Source of the DNA: Nephrocerus scutellatus | Lineage: Eukaryota > Arthropoda > Insecta > Diptera > Pipunculidae | Direction: 5' to 3' | DNA: 64,000 nucleotides | NCBI GenBank assembly: GCA_947095585.1 | Contig: OX352765.1 | Coordinates: 90,108,965 to 90,172,964, forward strand | Part shown: piece after piece, positions 1-12,593 of the stretch | How the letters are laid out: every line of letters begins with the position of its first letter | Numbering within the stretch: the stretch's first letter is position 1 | The notes under the pieces: generated by a model | Seen by the model: only the letters and a program-made list of their open reading frames with translations | What the model was told of the DNA's origin: nothing | Databases searched by the model: none | Position numbers and translations under genes: made by a program

Positions 1-181
1 TTAGATCTGAAACCACATTCAGTTTCTAAGCGTTCCAAAGTTTGATAAGGATGACCGCTTCTTGAAATAATATGATTGAGCACAAAATTAGGTGTACTAC
101 CTTGTTCTATCTCGCTTTCTTTAACTATATATTCAAAGTGCAGTCGTAAAGCATCCATGAAAAGAGGAGGTACCCCAGTAC
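1..181 (-). CDS. partial exon of an unrecognised minus-strand gene
   Basis: On the minus strand this stretch is open for about 60 codons and runs off the left edge of the window. The peptide has a natural composition, with segments such as LRLHFEYIVKE, FVLNHIIS and LETECGFRS. In this frame a stop codon (TAA) lies just upstream, near position 200. A possible splice acceptor (AAAAAAG before GTACTGG) would start the exon at 181, but its pyrimidine tract is poor. I do not recognise the family. It could be the last or second-last exon of a gene to the left. The boundary is uncertain; the coding nature is moderately supported by composition. Confidence 0.5.
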
Positions 182-517
182 CTTTTTTCGATATATTGAT
201 TTAATATTGTATTGTGTCTTAAAATTATAAACAAAATTTTACAACTACACAACACAACTACAAATCAAGATCAAATGTTTTTGTGTTCAATTAGAACCAA
301 CAAATCTAGATTTTTCAAAACAGTGAACAGAACTCGCCATTAATATCAATAAAAGTTTGAGACTCACTGTGGATTTTTGATGTTTGTAAGAAATTGGCTA
401 AAATGCATTTTATTTTGACATTCAGTTAGTGTTGCATTTTGCATATTTATTATTGTTGATTACATTTTGTTTTTGTAAGTGGGATCCGACCAATGACTAC
501 TGTCTCTTGTCTCTATA
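182..517. promoter_or_regulatory. AT-rich gap and 5' region of HMGXB4
   Basis: AT-rich DNA between the minus-strand exon and the HMGXB4 start codon at 518. It must contain the HMGXB4 promoter and 5' UTR. I see no clear TATA box or other named motif close to the start. Confidence 0.4.
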
Positions 518-1906
518 ATGGAATCACCTAGTACAACCAACGCAAAAGGTAAGAATTCAATTTAAAATAATAAAATAAATACTATATAGTAGACTGAAAT
601 TTAGATTTCGAAGTGACTGGCGTCTCGAGAAGCGGACGCGTCCGCAAGAAGTCATCAAAACTTTTAGATTTCCAATCACCAGACGACATTGAGCCGAAGT
701 TAATCAAACGAACTCCAAAATCGTCCAGGCGCAAGCCCAAATCCGAAGAGGAAGAAGATGAAGATGACGATGTTAACGACGATGTAGACGAAGATGATGT
801 AAACGACACAAGTAATTTGCCATCAGACAGTGATTCAGACGAAATCGAAGAAATGGTCGCTGATATAGTGGAAGAAGTGGAAGCGGAAGCTGAAGGAGCA
901 AATGATCCAACATTTCGTCAGAGTCTATACATGTCCGAGAAATCGAATAAGAAGAAAATGCTTAAAGATGGAAAGGTTTTAGTTTTAAAGAGAACATGTT
1001 ACAATCAATTAATTGAATATACTTTACAGATTGTAATGGGAAAGGCTCAGCGTAAGGATAAAGGCAGGGCTAGATTCACAGCATATTCTCTATGGGCACG
1101 AGATATAAGAAAAACAGGACAGTTTGGTAAGAATATGTTAAAATTGTATTCTTTATTAGGCCGAACATTTCTTTCTTGCCGTCTAAGACTTTACGAATGC
1201 TGCGAGGCGCCTTAGCGAAATGTGGGCTAACGTATCAGCAAATGAGAAACTGATCTGGCGCCGTCGTGCCAAGCGTTTATCTGCAAGAACCAAAAACAGG
1301 CCTCAGCTAAAAGAACCTGTTTCACCATCAAAATCAACGACTTTTTTACCGTCATCACCAACATCGGCAGACAAACCAACAACATCCAGTGCAGCATTGT
1401 CACCGTCAACTTTCCTCAATAGGGCGACAACTAGCAGAACTAAAAAGCTGGTCCAACAGTCGGTTGAAACTAAATCAAAAACAGCAGCTACACCAACAAC
1501 ACCTGTTAAGCGAACAAGACGAGAAACAGCAACGGCAGCAGCAGCAGCGGGTACATCCAACACCCCAACATCATCTACGTCGGCAAACCTTAAGAATAGC
1601 ACCATTCAAAACGAAAATTCATGCTCCGCTGATTTTAATATCACCAGCCACGAACCAATCGACGTCGCCGCCTACCTTAAACTGTTGGGTGATAGTCTGT
1701 CGATAATCGGAGAACGCCTTAAAGAACACGAGGGTCAAATTGCTGTCTCGGGAAGCTTATCTGTTCTTTTAGACAGTCTTTTATGCTCCTTAGGGCCACT
1801 CATGTGTCTGACTACGCAGATTCCCGGATTGGAACTGAAACCGGAACTTAATGAGAATTTACAGGCAACACTGGATAACATTGCCTACATTATGCCGGGA
1901 CTATAA
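518..1906 (+). CDS. HMGXB4: HMG-box protein HMGXB4 homologue
   Basis: Three exons: 518-548, 605-1126 and 1188-1906, giving 423 residues. Donors are GTAAGA; acceptors are TTTAG-type at 604 and CTAAG at 1187, and both junctions keep frame. After a short N-terminus comes a basic RKKSSK segment, then a long acidic tract (about residues 50-100). The HMG box (about 162-225) is split by intron 2: RARFTAYSLWARDIRK before it and LSEMWANVSANEKLIWRRR after it. A Ser/Thr/Ala-rich linker follows. The conserved C-terminal domain (about 330-423) has EPIDVAAYLKLLG, VSGSLSVLLDSLLCSLGPL and the ending LDNIAYIMPGL, which is diagnostic of HMGXB4 (HMG2L1). The family is a nuclear DNA-binding regulator linked to Wnt signalling and chromatin remodelling. 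AATAAA motifs follow the stop. Confidence 0.93.
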
Positions 1907-2680
1907 ATAAAAATACTTTGTTTTTTTGTAATAAAAGTTTTATTCTTAAAATATCATATATGTATGAGCTTGGTCGGTAATGCTATGTTAATAAGAATAA
2001 TTATTTAGTATAATAATGAGGAAATAAGTAAAACACACGACTAAGTCACAAATGCGCATGCTAACGAACACAGTCAAGACGTAAGATTAAAAAATAGAAT
2101 TTCACTTATCAACAAACATTTAACAAAAGTTCACATACATAACGCCAAAAATAGGGAACCTCATATGAAACCGGAGAATATAATTTAAACAATTTTATAA
2201 ATACGAATATATCACCGAACTTTTGGAAACCTACTTGACTAAGGTTGCAGATAAAATCGTCCAACTTTTTACAAATAAAATACATAAACAAAACTCGTTA
2301 AAGCTAATCTTAAAACTATAAATTATATTGCCAAAACCGTTAATAAATCGAATACAAATTATTAGGAAACAACGTACCGAACACATTCTGCACAACGTAA
2401 TTTTCAACTAAACAAAGAAAGAAATTATAAGAGAGTCTGTGTGTGTGTGTGTGTGTGTGTGAGACAAGGAAATGAGTTTGGTGGGGGGAGCTAGTGCAAA
2501 ATGGAATGTTGTGTTATCCAAAAGGATACAAAAAGGTTATAAAGGTACTCTAAGAAGGGCACTAAAATTCAGTGGAATGACTTGGAATGAGCATTCATTG
2601 TGTGGATTTAAAAATTCAATTAAGGGACACAAATAGCTTATATACTATGACACGACTACTTCTATTACTAATCAGTCATT
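1907..2680. other. convergent 3' intergenic region
   Basis: AT-rich 3' flanks of HMGXB4 (+) and ADPGK (-), with AATAAA-type signals just after 1906. A GT microsatellite of about 12 units lies at 2438-2462. No gene is seen. Confidence 0.6.
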
Positions 2681-4400
2681 TTATATCTGCTGCGACAATC
2701 CAGCAGCAGATATGTTATCGCCTGCGCCAGCGGTCTTTTTGGCCACACGACACACAAGCACCGGAGCTACACATATTTCAATCTCGATGTTTCGGTCAGT
2801 AATCATTATGGTTTCATCCCAACAAGGCACTGGATTATGAGGATCGAAATTTACACGTTTCGGATTGGTCTCCAGTTCGGTGGATGTGGCAAAACTTTCG
2901 TCCAAAATGAGTGATGCTGATTCGGGATTGATCTGGAAAATAGGAAAAAGTTGAAGCAATTCTGTTCTTGTGTAAACCTGTCTCAACTCACATGATCTGT
3001 TTCGCAGACATAACGATGGGCAGTAAGTGCAGCTTTTGCTGCTGAATTTTTAGTGTTCTTCCACTGCGATTGCTTGACTGTGAGCAATGCCTGATAGGCA
3101 AGTGTGTGTACATGTATTCGGGAAAGCATTCGCCGTTTGGTTTGTACGGTAGTAGCAACATGACTATAGTAATCCTGTACAAGAAGGACAAACACTTTTC
3201 GCATTTGATCGAGAGTTGTAGCCACTCGAGGATTCCAATCGGAGGCTAAAGTCGTTTTTCCAAATTCTATAACTTGCCTGAGATTATTAAGTTCCTGTTC
3301 ATTCATGCCAATCGAATCGGCATAAGGAAGGATGTTCGTTCGCAGCAGTTGTAGCAATTCAATTTCGACATAGCTGGCCATCTCAAAATGTATTAGCGTA
3401 GAGTTGGGTTGGGAAGCGATTTGTTGTTGAACTTTTTCCAAACGTGATTCGCGTACTCCTGTGAAGAAAATTTATAATTTCTTTGCCTTACGTATTCACG
3501 ACATACCTTTGGCAAACTTGTAGCTGTCCATCATTTGTAATCCACTGATAACCAGCAATCGTGGCTTAAAGTCCCGAACGGCTGCATCAAAATGTTCGAG
3601 TGAGTTGAGGTGTGGATTATTTTGATCACTGTGCAAGATGTATCGGTTAGCGCGTGGCGCTGTAAATGGGCCCCAAGAGTCACCGGATTTATACTCGAGA
3701 ATTAAGTGAATGTCATCTTCAGCAATGAGATCGCCAGTCAAAAGTATCTCCTCGGGAATAAGACGGCGTAGTCTGAAATAAAAATTGGGTGTAAAAATGG
3801 AAAACGTGTTTGTAACTCAGACTATGTACTTATGAGACATTCGTGCGCCCAATAGCACATCAGCACCTTCCATGAAAAATCGAATTCCCATCAGTGGTGC
3901 ATTTCCACCTATCGACCACTTGATGCTTTCTTTGTGTTGAGATTTCGCCGTTGCTATCAGATGCCGAAAAAGTTTTCCATTCGGCATCACACGCCTGAAA
4001 AATAATAATTTTTTTTATATGTGTGACTCATTGAAGCGTGCGGATCATACTCTGCAGCAGCTCCATTTTGGAAATAATAGGCGAAAGTCTGCAGCAACTG
4101 CCGCTCGTCGTTGACCTCATCCACCGTAAAGTCCGGTCCAATTTCGATGTCATATTCTGCAGTAAAATTCAGAAACTCTGTTGCGCTTATCAGTAAGTCG
4201 GTGCAGGCTCCATAACCGATAGCAACTCTTGCCCGTTCTACATGCACCGCATTCTCAATTGCCAGTAAGCCGGTGAGAATTGTGGTCATTTTATTCAACT
4301 GTTTCAGTGATAGGAACGCTTGATAAACGATGGAAACCAACGCGGCGAAAACCGAGCAGGTGGTCAAAATGGACATGTACTTGATAAGTGGTGTCGTCAT
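2681..4400 (-). CDS. ADPGK: ADP-dependent glucokinase
   Basis: Five minus-strand exons: 4400-4051, 3994-3830, 3772-3507, 3458-2992 and 2932-2681, giving 499 residues, very close to the human enzyme. All introns are GT-AG and keep frame. The N-terminus has a hydrophobic anchor (about residues 8-28), fitting the ER location of animal ADPGK. Family landmarks in order are RVAIGYGACTDLL, NGAAAER (across intron 1), SIGGNAPLMG, IHLILEYKSGDSWG, LLVISGLQMMD, IGMNEQEL and the C-terminal AGAGDNISAAGL. The Asp in that GAGD (about D488) is the catalytic base of this ribokinase-like fold. The enzyme makes glucose-6-phosphate using ADP. The start at 4400 is the first Met before the anchor. An inverted repeat, TATCTGCTG / CAGCAGATA, sits over the stop codon. 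Confidence 0.95.
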
Positions 4401-5187
4401 GATGAGCTATTTGTCCCGGTTCCTTCTTACTTACGCAGAAATACTAAAATCGATTTGTGCCTTCTTTAAATTTCTTCAACCAAGTTATATCAGCGGCGCG
4501 ACTAATTGCGAACAAACTTACTATATACTACACTCAATAAAAAAATAATTGAATTAATCTTCTTTTGTTTTCTGCGTTGTTTACATTAAGAACTTAAGAT
4601 TTTTCGTCGCCATTCGGCTTTTCATCTTTGGTTTGCTGATAAATAATTTATGCGATAATTTCCAACGTCAAGTTCAATCAGAGTCAGACACAACACACTC
4701 ACACTACATACAGCCAACGAGCCAACGAACAGTCGTTGAGATCGAGACTCCAATTTCTAATGACAATAAGAATTTTCTTTCTCACTCTGTATTGTGTTTG
4801 GCGGTAAAATTTGACAGAATTCTGAGAGCGCGTAGCAAAGCTGACAGCTACATTGTGGTGAATTATACACTACCCTAATACCCTCACACACCAGCAAACT
4901 TTAAGTAGTTTATCGTTTGTAGTTTAAGAAATAACATTTGTTGTAACACACTCCCGGGTAGTTTGCAAAAAGAGAAGATTATAAAATGCTCTGTTGAACG
5001 AGACAACACTTTATTTACTTAAATATTATACATATGCTAGAGTGAGTACTTATATATTACTCCTCCAATAATAACTTTTGAATAAACCAGTTGCGTAACT
5101 AGTTTGGCAAAAATTAAACGAGAAAATAGGTTTGAACTAGTTCAAGTATGCCAGTGTGTTAAGATTGACGGACATCAATCTGGATGG
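4401..5187. other. ADPGK upstream and intergenic DNA
   Basis: Upstream side of ADPGK. It holds no reading frame I trust. The stretch about 4930-5095 has a TATAAAA and an AATAAA and might be an old LTR, but I could not find a matching partner. Confidence 0.3.
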
Positions 5188-5346
5188 ATGTCAAAAAATG
5201 GTGGTGCTGACTCGGATGCGTTCTCTCGTGCAAACAAGGCGCGACACTCCTATAATATGCTTAATAATATCTGGAAATCTTCGCAAATCTCCCGGAATCT
5301 GAAGCTAACGATCTTCAGATCTAACGTTCTCTCAGTAAAAATATAA
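5188..5346 (+). mobile_element. non-LTR reverse transcriptase fragment
   Basis: About 50 codons encode a C-terminal reverse-transcriptase segment (DAFSRANKARHSYNML, then NIWKSSQISRNLKL). This is typical of the region after the palm domain in RTE/CR1-like insect elements. It is truncated on both sides. Confidence 0.5.
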
Positions 5347-7779
5347 ATGTAAGGAGACAAAAGAAATTTCAAGCAATTTTCCATCACCCTTGGTAGAACC
5401 AACGCGAATGTGTAGAAAGAAAGAAGAAGAAATTTAACTGGTCGTAGAACACATAAAATATTTGTGGTGAATTTAGTGTCAAAAATTCAACTTTATAACT
5501 TTTTATGCGTTGCACAGCCTCGCAAAATGACACAAGCTGCCAGGCGAACTTTGAGAGGCGCTGAAATTTATCTGACATAAAAAAACCAAATCTGCAAATA
5601 TAATTTTTGGAGAAGCCAAGTATAAAAGAAGCTTAATGCCGGCAATGAAGAAAACTCGTAATGAATTACGCATTTGCTATATTGCTTTGGCTTTACTTTA
5701 ATTCTCAAAGCAACAGATTTTGGTCTACCGCCTTACGGTGAGCACCATAACTATAAAATGGCTTTAGTTTCTAAATCCTAAAAATTTTTTGGATTTACTT
5801 TCGGCTTTATGCTTAAGCGATTGTTGTTGTAAGCCAAGCTGGCTTTGTCAAAGCAATATAGCAATTAACTAACCATGAGACCTATAAAAAATATTTTTTT
5901 TTTCTCGTTTGTTTCAAACGTAACTAAGCTGAGTGTATTATTCCGGTTACAGAAACAATCACTTAAACAAAATTCGTTAATAATTTAAACATAATGTAAA
6001 CCTTTAATGTATTTTCAAAGACGGAAACAAAAATCTTTTGAAGCCAATATAACAATAGAAATATTATTTGCCGATTTTCTGACAAAATTTCGTATTTCCT
6101 TAGTTTTTTTCTGATTTTCAAACACAATTCAAACGCTAATAACCCAGCAAATACAAATTACCAAATCGAAGCTTCAAATGGCCTTAAAGAAGAATTAATC
6201 GCAAAGAATTAGCCAATGGAAAGATAAACAAACAAAAGCTTACAGTTAACAATAAAAGTGTCTTAAACAAAAAACTATTGGCGACACTTAACGGTCAAAG
6301 TCATTGGTCATTGGCCGTGACTGGTGCTGTAAAGTAATGTCTTTAAACATCATCGGCGGGGAGATAGCATAGCATTTGCGGCTACACACAAACATCTGCA
6401 ATCCCATTGATCGTTTGGCCGACCATGCACCTGTTGGTGAATCACCAGACTTCGTTTTTTATTGATGACGTACCGGGAACGAGATGCAATCGTGCGATGA
6501 TTTAGAAAAAATACAACTAACTAGCTCGCAGACTTCTGGCTTGCAGCCAAACACGTTCTAGATTCATTAAATACGACGCTTGCGGTCGCTTCGTAGATTA
6601 CTTGTTTAGTAATTATTCTGATTAGCTTGGCTGGTATATTATTTATTTATGACGCGTGTGAGCTCACAAAAGCCGGGTAAGATGATTTAATGATCTTAAA
6701 GTAACGTGTGGAGCATAATAAAGATGTGATCTTAGTGGAAATTCTAATCAATGGGGATCTAATATCTAAATTAGGAACTTTGAAATACGTCAGTATTAAT
6801 GGCTGTAACTTTAAATGTTTGAAATCTGTATGCTTTGAGTTATAAATTAATTTATTTCCTGTTTTTTGTAAAGTAATATCAGTAAGATATAACCCTACAT
6901 TTTTTACGCCCCTTACCGCGAAAAACAGACAGTTTTCCTGTCCGTCTGTCTTTCCGTTTGTAAAAGAGATTCATTTAACTATAAGCGGAGTGTTTAGCAT
7001 AGGATATATAAGATCTAACAATGCCCGCTTATCAGGCTTACTGCAATACAATTGTTGTGTAAATATATTCCTAGGATGTCACCTTCTTTGTGCTCAGAAT
7101 GAAATCAATTGTTGTGCGGAGTGAAAGTTATATAATATATCTTTTCATTTGCACATTTCAAGCCACAGTTTAGCTGTCAAATTACCAGTTTTCGTCGTGA
7201 ACGGCTTAGAAATGGACCGGAAATCCACATCATCCAGAAATTGCCTTTGTTTCTCTACCCAGCAAAAGCAAAGTAAAGTAAAGGTAACTTTTTTGTTTCT
7301 ATATATAAAAACATTGCCAAGGTAGAACTCCCCGAATGACACGCGACGGAAATGCCCTTTATTTAAAATTACACGTTTTCTAATTATTTTCTCAGAATTC
7401 TCTCCGATTTATTTTGAAAAAGCAATACGGAAACAGGATCACGAAACTTGAACGACGCCAGTCCAAATCAGTTGGATAATCGTCAGGGAAAACTACAAAA
7501 AATGCCGACCAAGAAAAAATCGACTGTTTGCTTTGCTGGCAAAAGGACCCGAGATTTGGAGAACGGGTTTCTGAACCGCATTTACCATAGTAAAATTTGT
7601 AGAAAACTGTTAAAGCTCCCACAAAGAATCAATAGATGAAGTAATGATGTCATCGTCTATCATACGGACAACTCCATTCTGACTTCTATCAATATAATGC
7701 GATATATGTATATGAATTAAATTCCAAAATTTGTCTAACATAATCAGTTTTATATAATCTTAATACTTTAGAAGGGGTG
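5347..7779. other. AT-rich intergenic DNA
   Basis: About 2.4 kb with no convincing gene. Short frames at 7145-7342 and 7392-7639 overlap on both strands and look like chance. The segment 6925-6955 has a short GTCTGTC-rich run like those at Helitron ends, but no full element could be drawn. Confidence 0.4.
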
Positions 7780-8345
7780 AATTAGAAGCTAAGCAACGTC
7801 TTATGAAGACCAAACATTGGCTCGCTCTTTTTGGAACCTCATAAATATGTCCCTTCAAGGGAATACCACTTGAAACTTTCAAACCTAACGCAATATGGAC
7901 ACTATTAGTTATTGGTGGCACGTAATGTTGAACTGTCTTCTGAGATAAAAAGACAATCCTGAAATTTATTACTGATAAACCTATCCTATCCAACCTATTA
8001 GATATGCCCCAATCAAGAGTTACTTGAATGACAAAATAGCCGTATTCGTTATATCTCTCGAAACAATCGAGCGAGAATTGCATTTTGTTTTACTGACAAA
8101 CTCAATGATAGCCGATAGCGTTCCATCATCAGCAAATGAATTGATATTATAGGTTGTACAAGACAGCACTTCACTGATATATATCAAGAACAGCGTAGGC
8201 GACAAGAATGACCCTTGTGGCATCCGGCATTGATCACACGCAAATCTGAAGAGATTCCAATAAACACAACTTTAATTATGCGGTTCAAAAAATAATCCTC
8301 AATCCATGAAATATCCAAGGATACAACGCCTAGGTAGATTTTCAA
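7780..8345 (-). mobile_element. Jockey-like reverse transcriptase fragment
   Basis: Minus-strand reading gives broken RT motifs in order. IIKVVFIGISSDLRVINAG lies about 8290-8230, the PQGSFLSPTLFLIYI block about 8222-8180, and the palm motif SFADDGT about 8130-8110. KTVQHYVPPIT and IYEVPKRASQC follow. Frameshifts separate the parts, so it is dead. It belongs to the same family as the copies at 14794, 17950 and 40136. Confidence 0.75.
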
Positions 8346-8438
8346 TTCTTCGCTCTTAATAATGAGTTATGCACATGACGTGCATGAGTTCATGAACGTG
8401 AGTTCACCTGATCATTCGATTTTTACGAAATCCATACT

Positions 8439-8722
8439 GGACGCCGTGACTCTAGTGGTTAGTGTGTTTGATTTCTGAGCAGGAGGTTCGAGATTCGAAT
8501 CCCAGACACTCCGAAAATACCAACGGTCCTACCTCTTGCAAATGTTTGACAAACGGGAGTAATAATTGTCACAAAATCTCAATTCTCACTTCGCTTCTCG
8601 GATACGGCATTGAATTGTAGCTTCTTCCATTTAAGTGCAAAAATATAACACGCACAACACAAATGGTCGCGAGAAGCCAGGCCTTGGATCGCATCGGTCT
8701 TTCGCGCCAATTGTTATATTTA
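8439..8722 (+). mobile_element. tRNA-derived SINE, copy 1
   Basis: The head (CGCCGTGACTCTAGTGGTTA) looks like an A box, and GGTTCGAGATTCGAATCC like a B box, so it resembles a tRNA promoter. The body matches the two minus-strand copies at 13140 and 45534: CACCTCT(C/T)GC, CTTCTCAATTC, CTTCCATTT, ACACAAATGGTCGCGAGAAG and GGCCTTGGA. The tail is AT-rich. Named here as a family only by internal comparison. Confidence 0.75.
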
Positions 8723-9166
8723 CAATGACACACGATGATATGACATATTATCAACATTTTAACGGAGCGGTAAAACATTAAAACAACTATAAATTAAGTT
8801 AATTTCAGATTCTAAATATTCATTTAAAACATACGTTTTGCGTTATTTATTATTGTGTCGTTAATAACTATTAAAATGTGTGAATATGAAACAGTTATAA
8901 GAATTAAGAACAGAGACTATCAAAATTGTGATGCTGATCCCTTAATGTTAGGTGTTTGTTTACAAATTCATCATTTTCGAGCTCAGAGAACAACAACAAA
9001 CCCGGTTATTGCTGCCAGTTCGGTGAATTAACTAAAAATCCCCATCAGTCAAAACAACAAAAATTCATTACATATACAAATTTTGATTAGAGCAACGAAC
9101 GAAATTAATTGGTTGTGTGTTGTTTCACAGCTGAAAGAGAATATTTCACAAACAAATTTATTGAAA
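8723..9166. other. intergenic DNA
   Basis: AT-rich sequence with no gene or repeat that I can name. Confidence 0.4.
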
Positions 9167-9403
9167 ATGCAACAGGACAACGTCTGTCGGGTCAGCTAGT
9201 GGATGTTAAAAAAAGTCAATCAACCAGTAGAGGTATACGCCCAAACAGAAGTCCTGGACTACGTCGTCTTAATGATATCAAACGAGATCTGCCCCAAATG
9301 CGATGTCAAAACTGCAGACATCGAGCTAAGGTTCGTATTGATTGTGGCCAATAGTGCGGATGGTACTGACCAGAACAAGTTAGCGGGAGAATTTAATTTT
9401 TAA
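9167..9403 (+). pseudogene. ZAD-like zinc-finger domain remnant
   Basis: An ATG at 9167 opens MQQDNVCRVS, followed by an in-frame TAG (9197). The frame then continues with NQPVEVYAQTEVLDYVV, EICPKCDVKTADIEL and RFVLIVANSADGTDQ. The start with one Cys pair position (NVCRV) and the later CPKC followed by a hydrophobic helix resemble the ZAD domain of insect C2H2 factors. No zinc fingers follow. Either an eroded pseudogene or a chance resemblance. Confidence 0.3.
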
Positions 9404-9537
9404 ACCAAAATTTTAGCATCAAAAAGTTAATTACTTTTCACGCGCCCATAGCCGAAAGTGACTGTTTCGTACGCTATAAACTAGCCTCGAAAGTAGCCCA
9501 TAACAACAATAGTTATGTTATGATATAAACGTCTTTT
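9404..9537. other. short spacer
   Basis: Nothing identifiable. Confidence 0.3.
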
Positions 9538-9775
9538 GTTATTTACTACAACCTCAACGAACACATTGCGCATGAGCAAGAATTCTCTTTTGTTTGTCAT
9601 TTGTGATTTCTGCTTCTCTCTCGATTTAGCAGAAAAACCGGTTTGGACGCGTGAAAAATTCATTTCTTTGTTATTTACTGCAGTCACAGCGAACACACAT
9701 TCTCACATTTCTGCTTCTCTCTCGTTTAAGCAAAAAAAAACCGGTTTGGACGCGAGAAAAATAGCGTACACGACT
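9538..9775. repeat. imperfect tandem duplication of about 105-130 bp
   Basis: Two units share GTTATTTACT, CGAACACA, TTTCTGCTTCTCTCTCG and CCGGTTTGGACGCG. The last motif falls at 9640 and 9743. The ACCGGTTT core also occurs at 53313-53345. No coding role is evident. Confidence 0.7.
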
Positions 9776-10920
9776 TGCAGAAAAGTGCTCATCGTGCTCG
9801 TTAGATTGCCGAACTCGGCTACCGCCTCGTTTGTCAAGCTTCGACCTCGCACGATAAACTCCACTTTCCTTGCTCGTTCTGTAATATACTATAATGCTAG
9901 AGCACGGTTAAGTCGTCGTAAATTTAAATTATTTCAAAACCAAATTAGCTAATAAGCTCAGTTTTTGCAATTTTTTTCAGCCAACTAAAATTCTAAACAC
10001 ATTTCACAACGACGTGCTAATAGAACAAAAAACAGTTTTGCAGTTGATGCATTGTTTACCATTTATCTAACAGAAAGCTGTTAAATGAATGCTTTGCGTG
10101 AATACCTCCGCTGTGTAACATCCCATGTTATGTCAACAGCAATTAAGTAATTATTTGTAGCGAATAGTGTTTAAAAGCTTATGCTAGAAGTGACACTATC
10201 GTTGTGATTTAAAAGTTATCATATATCGTATAAAATATGCAGTTTATCTCAAGTACTACTTTGCAGTTTTTATTATATAGACTTAATACATACTCGTTTA
10301 TCAGCTCTAATCACTCAAATAGAAAAACTATTAAAAGATCGCGAGATCTCGCCATCATACAAAGATACAACCACATTGTTAAGATGGATGTTGTTATATG
10401 TCATTAGAAATGAACAAACGCTCGTGCAATAATTGCCAAGAATGCACATCGGGCACACGTAGCAAATGGACTGGACAGAAAAACTTTGAAATTATCTTAG
10501 TTAAGTGCTAAGAAAATTATTATCATCATCTTTGTATCCCGGCCATCATTATATCTCTCTATCGGTTCCGGTTTCGAGCCGATGTTAACCAGTTTGGCGT
10601 CCTTGAAATACGAACATTTTACAATTACAATAATACAATTACAATTTGACTCTACAGTCAAAGTTAGGCCTAGATCTCTTGCACAAAAAAAACAGATTTT
10701 GAGCCAATATCATTCAGGCATTTCTAAATTTCACCGAGAGAAGCATATGCTTCTAATGGAAAGTGTCCTATAGGCATCGTAAGACACGGACAAAAGCAAC
10801 GCACAAAATGGCCTAAAGGTATAATACTTTGCGTTCGTTGCGGCGACGTATTCGTTGACGTTGCTCTTCTAGATCTGATCCAAGGTCCACGGATGGGGAC
10901 TTATCCTCTCTAAAGGAAAT
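9776..10920. other. intergenic DNA with possible retroelement edge
   Basis: No gene seen. From about 10740 the sequence may be the eroded upstream part of the R1-like copy that follows, but no motif confirms it. Confidence 0.35.
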
Positions 10921-12365
10921 ATGCTTATCACATCTATTAATGCCAAAGTGGACCTAGATGAGGCTGCATATCAACTTAATGATGTGTTGATCACTTCCTA
11001 TCATGATAGCTGTCTCCCTAAAACTAGTTTGTGTAAACGAAAGGTTCCCTGGTGGAACGATGAGCTGGCTTCGGATGAAAGTTTTAAAAAAGGCCGATGG
11101 CACCTACACGCAGACCTTGAGGATACAATCAAAACTCTACTTCAGGTTCATTTCCCAGGTTCGTTTACACTTACCAAAAAGCATCTGATCAAAGGTTCTG
11201 TACTACCAGTAGTTTATTCGGTAAAATTTTCAGTCCGTATAAAGTTAAATGATAAACCTTTCAAAGCTCCCGGCAGTGATGGGGTCCTTCCAGCGCTTCT
11301 ACAGCAGGCAATCGATCTCATCCCAACGGGTATGATTACTTTATTTACAGCCATCTACAACTACTACCTGGTGATAAGTAAATGTGTTATTTATCTTAAA
11401 ACCAGGCAATAAGTCTAGTGAGCTGCCTAAATAGTACAGATCTATAAATCTAACATCATTCGTCCTCAAAACTGTGTTGTTCATATTAGAGGTCGGTTAG
11501 AATTGTCTACCCCTCTGCACTCAAGTCAGTTTGCGTACAGGAAAGGCAAAAGCATAGAAGGTGCCCTTCACTATATTGTAAAGAAGATAGAAGGAACTTT
11601 TCGTACCAAGAAAGTGGCTTTGTGTGCATTCTTTGACATTGAGCCGCTTTCGACAATATTGGCTACGACTCTATTGCAAGGGTAATCAGTAGTAGGGGTA
11701 TCGAAGTCTCGACCAATCATTGGATAATGGCCACGCTTGAAAGTCGAGATATCATTTCCTCCTAGGGAGGATTGTTTGTGTCTTTGACTGTAGTTAAGGG
11801 TTGTCCTCAAGCAGGAGTGCTCTTCCCTCTTCTAGTGACCATAGTCATTGACAATCTACTAGTCAATCTACACAGTAAAACGCAAAAACGTTCTTGGGAC
11901 CTATCATCATCAAAAGTATTAATAAATATCTCGGCGTCATCCTTGGTAAACGGCTAAACTGGAATTCTTATATCAAGTCCGCCTTCGAACGCTCCACTAG
12001 GACCCTGTGGGCCAGTAGACACCTCTACGGCAGAACTTGGTGTCTAAACCCTAAAACCTAGATCTTCGACCTATTATCACGTACTCGGCAATTGTTTGGT
12101 GACCGAAAGTTCTTAAACGGACAACGGCAAATAAGCTTCAGAAGCTACAAAGAATTGCCCGTCTTCGTATACACATTATGGTCAGGGAGTACTGTAACGG
12201 CAGGTTATTTGAAATATAAATATTGGTCCGGGCAAACTGGTGCAAGAGTACTCCTGCACTGGACGCTAGAGGTCTGGTCTGGTTCATAATTGGATCGAAG
12301 ATGGAAACTGGAGTTGGAGCTGGTGTCTTTGGACCCAACACCAAAGTCTCAATACAAATGGGAAA
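10921..12365 (+). mobile_element. R1-like non-LTR element, decayed copy
   Basis: Several frames carry collinear RT motifs: VPWWNDELA (11047), PFKAPGSDGVLPALLQQA (11258), PLHSSQFAYRKGKSIEGAL (11510), FDNI in the palm region (11650), GCPQAGVL (11801), LGVILGKRLNWNS and HLYGRTWCLNP. A piece of an RNase H domain follows (KMETGVGAGVFGPNTK, about 12300). Frameshifts and stops abound. A second copy of the same family lies at 22860. Confidence 0.8.
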
Positions 12366-12593
12366 AAATTTAGATGCAAGAAATACAAAAAACGAGATTT
12401 TTTATGTTGGCAGTTCGTTTTCGAAAAACAATGACTTGTAGTTACGATTAAAAGTTTAAACAAAATCCTTTAAAAACATGGTTTTCGAACATTAGTTTCG
12501 AAAAATCAACTGTTACAGTTTTTATGATATCTGTGTATAAAATAAGATAAATAGAAACCATTGTATGAATGTTAAATGACAAGTGGGGCGTTT

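Noticed and set aside
613..615. GTG as start codon of the HMGXB4 frame
   Set aside because: The upstream ATG at 518 with a 56-bp intron joins in frame and gives a normal start.
1127..1215. Acceptor at CCTTAG (1215) for HMGXB4 intron 2
   Set aside because: It breaks frame; the acceptor CTAAG at 1187 restores the complete HMG box.
9536..9952. 138-codon plus-strand frame
   Set aside because: Built across the tandem duplication; the repeated FCFSLDLAEKPVW-like segment reflects DNA repeats, not protein repeats.
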